From contig CAJNAR010000009.1 in NCBI GenBank assembly GCA_905220665.1, forward strand, positions 124,001-188,000: a stretch of 64,000 nucleotides of DNA. Reading direction: 5' to 3'. Shown one piece after another: positions 57,401-64,000 of this stretch. A program made the position numbers and the translations under genes. How positions within the stretch are numbered: the stretch's first letter is position 1; every line of letters starts with the position of its first letter. Source of the stretch: Albugo candida. Lineage: Eukaryota > Oomycota > Peronosporomycetes > Albuginales > Albuginaceae. The notes beneath the pieces were generated by a model. It saw only the letters and a list, made by a program, of their open reading frames with translations, had not been told where the DNA came from and searched no databases.

Positions 57401-60400
57401 CAAACACCGCTGTTTCCACCGACCGGAATCACTTTGTTGTCGCGTTCTTTGAGCAGCGAGGAATTAGAGATTCTCTTGTCAGTAGCCATGACATTGTGCG
57501 TTTTGAACCGAAGCGGTACAGGGAGTTTATTTACGATGGAAATGGTATGTTGTAAGGTTACGACACGAAGAGATTGCTTGAACGCCATTTTCACACAAAA
57601 ATATGCTGACGGCGCCGTCGTACAGCTTGATTCAACCTCCAGTTCCAAGCGAGATCGCGTCTGAATCGGAATCGGAGCGCTCCACCCGAACGTGTAAGAC
57701 GCGGAGAAGTTCGATGCCGCTGGCCTTACACGAAGCTCACTTGCCCATGCAAGCACTACAGGGATGGCCAGACTCTCTCTCGACGCAATTGTGCCGAGTA
57801 TGACGGGATCTTTCCATGTAGAAGAGTGCACCAGGACCTGTATGCTCAAAGACGTACGATTCACAACTTTGACCAACGATGAAAGCGATACAAATAAACG
57901 CCCATCAATTAATTGGGTCGTCACATTTATAACAAATGCGTCGTTCCGTGGAACTGAGATATCACACCCACCAGAGATTGGAATCATTGAATACGCTTGA
58001 CTTCCAAGACGTTGTAAGGAGATGCCAAGTATAGGCTCAAATCGACTTTGTTCACCGAAATCCAAGAGGTCTATCAGTAAGGTATCAAATCCGTCATGAC
58101 AACGCACGACTCCCGAGCCTTTTCCACGTTGATGGGTAGGCCACACACGGATAATGTCTCTGTCAAGCAGCTTGTAAGATTGTGAGCTGATTGCAACAGA
58201 GATATCCAATCCGGTGATATTTCGAAGTAAAATCGGGGCATCAAGCTGCAAGGAACATGAGTTATGCTCATTCTGCGCCTCAATTTCGTTAGGAAAGCAG
58301 TAGAGACTCTTATCGTTGTCCCTTTGCCGTTCAAAAGCGCTCATCGCAGAAACAACGAGGTCCATAAGGTCTTGCGTGACGATAACGTCGAGCGGTGAGT
58401 TCGCACTGAGAAGCATATGCATTTCATTCGTCCTTCCATCTTGAGCGTCTTTCCGACAGCGTTCTTGATACAAAACGCCTTGAAATGTGGTCTCCAGCTG
58501 CCAAGGACTACACATTGGATGCCAGCGTCCAATTTGCGGGTTCAGATACAAAAGATGAGTTGTGACGCTCCCGCCTCCAGAAATGGTAAGGAATCGTTGA
58601 GGAGTTCCAAATAGCACTTGTTCTTCGACTTGTTCGTTGATATTGGCGAAAAAAGTGCCATTTGTGATGCGAAGTTGAGCGAGACCCATCTCACAATGAT
58701 CGCAGTCGTTGATAACAGTCACACACACGTGCGTGCACTCCAACGTAAAGTGCTGATGCCATTGCATGTGTTTTGTACTTCCGACAATAAAGTCTTTCGA
58801 TGCGATAAAAGTCGAATTTGGGGATGATAAAGTATTGTTATCTCTCCCATTTCCGGAGGACAAATGTGTGTGAATTGTCTTTGTGATGCATTCATAAGTC
58901 CATAAAGTGTTACGAACGTCTTTGTACGACAAATACACATCCACAGGACTCACCTGAATCGATACGATGAGTTGTTTTTGGGCTTCGTGAGGACCGACAT
59001 CATTGACTTCGATCTGCACGTCACAGGGTTCCAGGATTTGTATTCTTGAAGCTTGATCAGAGTGTCCAACAGTACGACTTTGACTCACGGAATAAAACTG
59101 CAGCAACTTGGCTTTGATCATAGCGGCACCACCAATCGTCAAATGCTCATCAGAGGCTTCCAATTTGGTCGTATTGTAAGGCTCAAAATGCAAACGGACG
59201 TCAATATCGGCACTGCATGCGAGATGGACAGAATCTCTCGCAACTTCAATCTCGGGGAGCATCCACGCGATCTGTTTTGCAACTAAAGTAATATCCCAAC
59301 TCTGTGCGTCGTGTTCGCTGCTTTGTAGAATAGCCGTTGCATTAGAATACGTCTGAAGCTCCTCTTTTATTGCATTCCCCGACGGAAGTTCCAGAAAATC
59401 GATCAGTTCCAACAACAATTGAGGCTCCAGCCATCCTTCGACATTTTCAATGTATATAGCCACAGTCGACGCTGAAAGCTGTGAATTCCATTGGAAACGC
59501 AGCCGGCTTGGAGTCGTTGATATGAGAAGTTTCTCGTCTGTTGACTTTCCAAGTTCCAAGCCTTTCAAAGTCAAAGTCAGAGTCGGATCCTGATCGGCTA
59601 ATACATCGAGCGATATGCTGATAGCGTCGGTTTCGAGCATCTGAGCAGGATCCACCAATATACAGCGAAGATTCGTCATCCATAGCCCTAATGTGATTGT
59701 CACTGCTTGGACATCTGATCGAGCATACGAGTACTCGACCCGAGGTCGTGTGTCGTCTTTTGACCAATGCGTATGACTGGTGATCGCCTCCTCTGCGCCA
59801 AGATTCTTCTCGAGTATTGCGACAAGTGTAAGGTATTGTTCTTTGTTCAATTCGATTGTGATGGGATCTTTGATTCCACTCGTTTGGTCGTAATCATACA
59901 CGTGAGTCGAAACAGTGAATCGAGGTATCTCACTTGCTGATTCTCCCTTTGTTTGTGGCTGATCCATTGTGTCAATCACATCGACTGCGGACTGTATAGG
60001 ACGAGAAAAAAGCGCTTGATACGTTTCTCCGTCATCGACTACACAAAACACATTGACATTGCTCAAATTGACCTGTTTTAAGTCAGCTCTTAATAAGCCT
60101 TTGCTCGCTGTTGACAGCATTTCTTCCGACACCAAACGGTACCTCTGATGAGGTTCCCGAAACTCATCCTCAACGCTATATTCAAATTCCACAGTGGCAT
60201 TTGGATCGTGCTTGAGAGTGAGTTTCTCGGCTGTGATAGCAATATGCTGTGCGACGTTCCATTGCATTGGTAAGACGATAATAGGCTCGAGCATAATGGC
60301 ACATAGTCGAACAGAACTTTGTTCGCGATCCAAAAGCAGTTGAGAAGCAGCAAGCCACACGTCCTCTGAGCCCAATCCAAAAGGCCTCAAAACTCCTTCG

Positions 60401-63400
60401 ATAAAGTAATCCGTGAGCTCGAGCAACTGCTGATGGTAATAGATCATGCGTATTGGGCGAAGTTGAAAGTCCAGTAACTTGCCTTCTTGGTCACTTTTAT
60501 ATGAAAAATGCATCAGAGAGACCGCATCCTTCGTTAAGGCTTCAAAGCGTCGATGATGCATTCCTATCAATGGAACGTATAAACTGTGTTTTCCATGCGA
60601 TACAGTCAGATCTCGCATGACAAAATCGCCCAAATGACCTTCCATATCGCAATTTCCAGCGGTCCAAAATTTGCCCACCATAATTGCATCTTTTGCAATC
60701 AGACTGACCAGAGATCGTTCCATTTCGTCCTTATTAAAAGTCACACTGAATTCCACGAGTGAAGTGCGAATGATCGCATACGGACGTGTCGTGTCATTGA
60801 TCTTTAAAGAGGTCATAGGCGGTTCATGAGCGCTTCCCACATTTTGCATAGAGTCCAATCCGTCCTCTTGATCAAATGCTGGAATCAGATGAAGCAATCG
60901 ATTGAGTAAGCCGATGGATGAGGGATTCCATTGAACCTGTAAAGTGTTGAAATTGACATCAATGAAGCAATTCGCATCCACAGACTTTTGATTTTCTATC
61001 TCGAAATACGACGGGAAATAATTCTGAATATCGACGAGAAGCAGACTTTCCGATGAAGTGGAGCCTTCCTGCGACTTATCAGTAGCGATCAAATGGTGAT
61101 ACGGGCAAGTGATGTCGTAGAGCCCATCAATAAGCGTCAGTGATTGTATTTCTGTGTGAATTGTGGTGTAATGTGTCCAAATATCCGCTGAGAATGTTGT
61201 TTTCCTCACAGAGAATACAAATAGCTCATTGAATGAGAAGCTGTCAACGATGTTGACGGCGACCTCATCCAAAAAGAACTCGCAATGTGCCAATGAGACG
61301 TTTTGGGTTGATTTCGGAGAATTCGCGACAGAATAAGACGATGCTTTGGAGACATAAGCGTCAAGAAAAAACAACTCATTTGCATGTGCTCGGGTTTCAA
61401 GCGCCTTGGACACAAAACCTCGATATAAACGGGTCAACCTTTCGATTTGTGCTTCAGAAATTGTGATTGCAACCTTTGGCATCCCAGCTTTGATCGAAAA
61501 TATCGCCTCCGAGGCACTCTGTGCCAATGCAAATTCTAAATCGATATCGTGTAAAAGCTGCTTTCGTCGATCAATTTGATTTTTTGGACCGAAAAAGACT
61601 CGCATTTCGCAAAGGTACAGCGTCCAATCTGAAGTCGATTGCGTACTTGGCAATGTATCATCGTGTATAAGCTTTGTATGACCGAGATCAATTATCGCAA
61701 CCACATTGTCCTCTGTGACTGAGCCTTCCTCCACGAATACGATCACAGGTGCATTCACATCGATCAATACGTCCCAAAGCAATTTCGAGTGAGGAGCCTT
61801 TGTCGGCTCAGAGTTTTGACTCTTTGGATCTTTGGAATGAGCAGATGTGCTTTCATTATTGTCATCATAGGAAGCGATCCATTCGGTGACAGTGGTTGTA
61901 CGACGTGTCCATCTGTTTTCCTGATACTCAATAGCGTCAGTATTTGATGATATCTCACTATCCGTAATATGAAAGAACTCGAACAGGTATACCACCAAAC
62001 GTGGGTCCACCATAATTCTGAGCGGTTCCGCAGACAATCGGAGTCGCACTAACGGCACTTTGACTTTGTCGCAAGCACTCGAACAATGAGAGTATTTGAT
62101 TTTCAGTAAGAAACAAGCTTTACGATCATTTTCGGTATTTTTGCTTGTGGGGGTACAAAGACGTCTGAGTGAATCGCAATCATCCGAATCGATCGTGTCG
62201 GAAATCAAAAGGTTATTTTCAGCTTCAAATTGATCCAAATTGAGCTTTAGGCTCCATTCCAAAGTCGAGCAAATTTTCATCGTCAAATAACCACTGGATC
62301 GTACGAGAACAAGTGGAGCTAAAGACCGTAAGGAGGTCTCAGCAGCTTCGTTGCACTCTTGCTCTGATGGAGCAAATAGCGTCAAAGTCCATTGTTCCAC
62401 TTGTAGTTTTACACGTAAAATGTCATAGAGAGGTGGTAATGACTCGAGTTGTTCCTTCTCAATCGCTTGAGCATAAGCTTCCTGTAATGCTTGTGCTGCT
62501 TCTTCGGTCAAAAGACTTGAAGCGAGCGACTCATTTTTCTTCAGATTGCTTCCAAAAAAGTAATTGTACCAGCTTTTCTCTGTCTCTTGTTGCAATGCAC
62601 TGCTTCGTAACACCTTTTGCTCGATATTTCGGATTTTTTCCTTCTCCTCTGCGAAATTGCGAACTTTGAGAATATATTCAATCGGATACACTTTTTCAAA
62701 ATCCTCTAAAATCGCGACGTCCTGAGGATGATCGGCTTTCCAGAGATTTAGTTCATACTCTAATTCGCGATTGCTCGTGGTTGTAGTCAGAGCGTTCTCG
62801 GCGGCTCGTACGTGCTCAGTATACGTCGCGATGTATAGCTTCCTATCGTTGCATGCTTGCAGTATACTCGACCACATAAACTTTCTCGAGCTTTGTGGAA
62901 GAGTTCGAGAAACGATATAATTCCACCAATCCTTAGGTCTTGTACTGATAGAGTGCACTGGACGGCCTTGATTTGTATTCTGCTGCTGGCGATGTACAAG
63001 ATCATCGTGGATCATCATAGAGGCTCTATGCAGCATAATGACATTCTGATACTGAGTACGAGATAAAGTGATGTCTATTGAGCGAATACAAGTCTGCAAA
63101 TTGTATTTGCAATCGGAATCGGTATCAAAACTCGTTTCTCTCTTGATCAGGTATACATCCATGTGACTTGGATGTACAATAAATTGATGGCTTTTCAATC
63201 GTTCAGCATTGAGCAGTACCGTTCCCAAATCGACTTTAGGGCTACATTTCCCTATTTCAGAAGCTGTTCGAACAATTTCCTCGCTGGTTTGTTGGATATC
63301 GTCGATGTATAAGCCAAAGCTCTCAATGCTTAGCTTTTTGAATGTATAGTCTCGGTCCACATTCTGTGTACTGGTGATGTTGACCGAAGAGGAGACTTGA

Positions 63401-63993
63401 AGCTTATCTTCCGCATCGCACGCCGCTAGCGCCAGCTTTTGAAGTGTAATTCCACAAGCAAAGGCTCTACTTCGAGGAGCGTTTACCACTTTACATGAAA
63501 AATCGTCCTCATAACGAAAATGAACATCGGTCAATGTGATCTGAATGTGCTCGATGATTCTATGGGTCAATCGCGATAGAAACGTGCTTTCATCTTCTTC
63601 TCCTTGATTATTTGCTTTTGCCAATTGGGCATGCCTTCGAATCAGCTCATACCGCTCCAACTGACTTTGCTTTCGTTTCCAAAGCGAATCGGGGTTGTCG
63701 TCATTGATGTCATCGTGCGCGATGCCATTCGGAGCCAGTAGCAGAGTCACACCTTGTATTACGATTCTTACGCTTGAAGTCGTCAGTTGATTCCAAGGTA
63801 CGTATATGTTGATTTTTTTGATCGATCCGTGGATTATCCGCAACGGGAGCAATTGCAAATCTTCGAATTCTGCGAGAATCGCTTCATGTTTCAATCGAAC
63901 GTTCTGTAGAGCGATTTCACCACTCCAGAATCCTACGTGCAAAGAGTCACCACTCAATCCTTCAATGTATTTTCCCAGTTGCGATTCGAGAAT
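54481..63993 (-). CDS. VPS13: VPS13-type bridge-like lipid-transfer protein with C-terminal PDZ; first exon off window
   Basis: A single exon of 3170 codons; no ATG is present and the codons before 63993 form an acceptor (GAATTAG), so a short first exon lies beyond the right edge. The start continues the chorein N-terminus (YIEG, VGFWSGEIALQNVRLK, then NIYVPWNQL). A long repeated beta-groove follows. The VAB/SHR-BD adaptor-binding region is at about residues 1900-2500 (ILLRNITGLDISV; KVVNRTSLSIQV). The C-terminal 95 residues read as a PDZ domain (GLVVSQSS, GPAFASGQIRVGDEIESVNG). VPS13 proteins carry lipids between organelles at contact sites. Confidence 0.93.
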   Translation of the reverse strand: MLESQLGKYIEGLSGDSLHVGFWSGEIALQNVRLKHEAILAEFEDLQLLPLRIIHGSIKKINIYVPWNQLTTSSVRIVIQGVTLLLAPNGIAHDDINDDNPDSLWKRKQSQLERYELIRRHAQLAKANNQGEEDESTFLSRLTHRIIEHIQITLTDVHFRYEDDFSCKVVNAPRSRAFACGITLQKLALAACDAEDKLQVSSSVNITSTQNVDRDYTFKKLSIESFGLYIDDIQQTSEEIVRTASEIGKCSPKVDLGTVLLNAERLKSHQFIVHPSHMDVYLIKRETSFDTDSDCKYNLQTCIRSIDITLSRTQYQNVIMLHRASMMIHDDLVHRQQQNTNQGRPVHSISTRPKDWWNYIVSRTLPQSSRKFMWSSILQACNDRKLYIATYTEHVRAAENALTTTTSNRELEYELNLWKADHPQDVAILEDFEKVYPIEYILKVRNFAEEKEKIRNIEQKVLRSSALQQETEKSWYNYFFGSNLKKNESLASSLLTEEAAQALQEAYAQAIEKEQLESLPPLYDILRVKLQVEQWTLTLFAPSEQECNEAAETSLRSLAPLVLVRSSGYLTMKICSTLEWSLKLNLDQFEAENNLLISDTIDSDDCDSLRRLCTPTSKNTENDRKACFLLKIKYSHCSSACDKVKVPLVRLRLSAEPLRIMVDPRLVVYLFEFFHITDSEISSNTDAIEYQENRWTRRTTTVTEWIASYDDNNESTSAHSKDPKSQNSEPTKAPHSKLLWDVLIDVNAPVIVFVEEGSVTEDNVVAIIDLGHTKLIHDDTLPSTQSTSDWTLYLCEMRVFFGPKNQIDRRKQLLHDIDLEFALAQSASEAIFSIKAGMPKVAITISEAQIERLTRLYRGFVSKALETRAHANELFFLDAYVSKASSYSVANSPKSTQNVSLAHCEFFLDEVAVNIVDSFSFNELFVFSVRKTTFSADIWTHYTTIHTEIQSLTLIDGLYDITCPYHHLIATDKSQEGSTSSESLLLVDIQNYFPSYFEIENQKSVDANCFIDVNFNTLQVQWNPSSIGLLNRLLHLIPAFDQEDGLDSMQNVGSAHEPPMTSLKINDTTRPYAIIRTSLVEFSVTFNKDEMERSLVSLIAKDAIMVGKFWTAGNCDMEGHLGDFVMRDLTVSHGKHSLYVPLIGMHHRRFEALTKDAVSLMHFSYKSDQEGKLLDFQLRPIRMIYYHQQLLELTDYFIEGVLRPFGLGSEDVWLAASQLLLDREQSSVRLCAIMLEPIIVLPMQWNVAQHIAITAEKLTLKHDPNATVEFEYSVEDEFREPHQRYRLVSEEMLSTASKGLLRADLKQVNLSNVNVFCVVDDGETYQALFSRPIQSAVDVIDTMDQPQTKGESASEIPRFTVSTHVYDYDQTSGIKDPITIELNKEQYLTLVAILEKNLGAEEAITSHTHWSKDDTRPRVEYSYARSDVQAVTITLGLWMTNLRCILVDPAQMLETDAISISLDVLADQDPTLTLTLKGLELGKSTDEKLLISTTPSRLRFQWNSQLSASTVAIYIENVEGWLEPQLLLELIDFLELPSGNAIKEELQTYSNATAILQSSEHDAQSWDITLVAKQIAWMLPEIEVARDSVHLACSADIDVRLHFEPYNTTKLEASDEHLTIGGAAMIKAKLLQFYSVSQSRTVGHSDQASRIQILEPCDVQIEVNDVGPHEAQKQLIVSIQVSPVDVYLSYKDVRNTLWTYECITKTIHTHLSSGNGRDNNTLSSPNSTFIASKDFIVGSTKHMQWHQHFTLECTHVCVTVINDCDHCEMGLAQLRITNGTFFANINEQVEEQVLFGTPQRFLTISGGGSVTTHLLYLNPQIGRWHPMCSPWQLETTFQGVLYQERCRKDAQDGRTNEMHMLLSANSPLDVIVTQDLMDLVVSAMSAFERQRDNDKSLYCFPNEIEAQNEHNSCSLQLDAPILLRNITGLDISVAISSQSYKLLDRDIIRVWPTHQRGKGSGVVRCHDGFDTLLIDLLDFGEQSRFEPILGISLQRLGSQAYSMIPISGGCDISVPRNDAFVINVTTQLIDGRLFVSLSSLVKVVNRTSLSIQVLVHSSTWKDPVILGTIASRESLAIPVVLAWASELRVRPAASNFSASYTFGWSAPIPIQTRSRLELEVESSCTTAPSAYFCVKMAFKQSLRVVTLQHTISIVNKLPVPLRFKTHNVMATDKRISNSSLLKERDNKVIPVGGNSGVWWCTIHHRPLFKLLINGYSSTKWIEWLQNRVRGEESMVEITVPRTDGGSLKVLLQICEIGRSIQISVLAPIWMINRTGLDLVYGTETEENSYFPSIDARSHSGNAQFCAFGSNGSGKAAPKFRIGIPSADTKDNGVVWSALFQADPKYLNWQDECLSIQCASRELSRSAVLYEFGISSDVATSHFGSVTTLVSIIPRFLVQNLSRHTILLTEYNENGDTCAHLAAGADHIIARNEVYALYWMHDRRSSVQFSVVSEHSEGFFDWSEPYHIDRVTSWKLQLRQNHCEAIVSLRVAINTGSLTQASYLITIYDEDAEGMAGDDTQQSMLNERIGWEKWIIDAHMVGVSVTVEGSAKLKIDKHTHETVERGEKILRCSIRNVQLKLDENTQTKCAHLNVESMIIRDLTQNLVVLEPLLDISSPGDPIVSFIEVLLIEKPTDTNGLHGLASKYYEIVHVKTQSVRISTTMRFVNRLNRSFQNTLAHVSSTKTTISSFSATDTLLAFDLEDAQGLECDSSEDLLALFGPSTITPGNQSMASVTGSKVYVQYLRIDPISVVFSFSRNSSPDRNSVQFTSNFWLNHFKIKLENAHLTLYQFEIKEALATQEALLEKMTEFYLKSVKSQALEMLESIQVTSLVSSVVTTGLSSIVSSIMGKSDPQLASRIQESDAIIDGDEAQTQCIGMPITPSPLRFTYTPLSNSRLLQKHSHLIDQCTSETQFLQQIQHLIYDWDSNHTGILARGCVALGIYNNSHDALMLTARLQDGAELRILPFGRTHLASSISSRGIWNPKRSAIVFAWGYTPTLLTTGDVYFTLSSNACNVYTTRKSARLKALKGYTATFTHQQRQRWWTYNIVLVSDELSDTKMSRSSDTGESDQMYDCEFSEPSIGLVVSQSSPGSVRVYKCCETLPNGNIGPAFASGQIRVGDEIESVNGQKISSTSQFRDVVVKSARPVTIRFCRRRQRRDEASNLFGEAN

Positions 63994-64000
63994 CTAATTC

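Noticed and set aside
1..64000. CRISPR arrays, rRNA and tRNA genes
   Set aside because: I looked for regular repeats and tRNA-like cloverleaf sequences by eye and found none I could support; a tRNA scan would be decisive.

Overview
The window looks like nuclear DNA of an oomycete (stramenopile), most likely one with a compact, intron-poor genome such as a white rust (Albugo-like); the exact taxon is inference. Evidence: nearly every eukaryotic housekeeping gene is one long exon or is split by tiny GT-AG introns (44-77 nt, which I placed by restoring reading frame and family similarity); neighbouring genes lie 3-130 nt apart; several promoters carry the oomycete initiator pattern YTCANTYY; and the content includes a 376-codon actin, P4-ATPase, VPS13, COMPASS WD40 protein, NIPP1, PDCD5, HSF and bZIP factors, and a nuclear-encoded bacterial-type L11.

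Left block (1-12.8 kb): a tandem pair of Kef-type cation/proton antiporters on the minus strand (the first runs off the window), a small membrane-protein ORF, a coiled-coil/LRR protein, a TMEM184/OST-alpha membrane protein, a BED-like zinc-finger protein, a decayed short-chain dehydrogenase, and a six-exon NIPP1 (PP1 inhibitor, FHA domain) homologue.

Middle block (12.8-30.6 kb): a gene-poor island. It holds an RBBP5/Swd1-like WD40 gene and a two-exon Nudix hydrolase. Around them lie a heavily mutated Ty1/copia element (protease, integrase, reverse transcriptase and RNase H all recognisable but frame-broken) and several broken or unrecognised ORFs.

Right block (30.6-64 kb): gene-dense. In order: heat-shock factor (two exons), a ubiquitin-like/ribosomal protein eL41 fusion, a P4-ATPase flippase (two exons), a Cys-rich Ser-rich surface-type protein, an Arb2-domain/AGC-kinase fusion (two exons), mitochondrial uL11, a polytopic membrane protein (two exons), a bZIP factor, actin, an unknown membrane protein lying 3 nt downstream and in frame with a PX-RING protein, a six-exon EMB8/ABHD-type hydrolase, a myristoylatable protein with four RGS domains (two exons), PDCD5 (four exons) and a 9.5-kb VPS13 exon that continues past the right edge.

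The items most worth follow-up are the Ubl-eL41 fusion, the Arb2-AGC kinase fusion, the in-frame stop between the PX-RING and membrane-protein ORFs, and the four-RGS protein. Membrane trafficking and lipid handling (VPS13, flippase, PX protein) and signalling (RGS, AGC kinase, NIPP1) recur, but I see no operon-like functional linkage.
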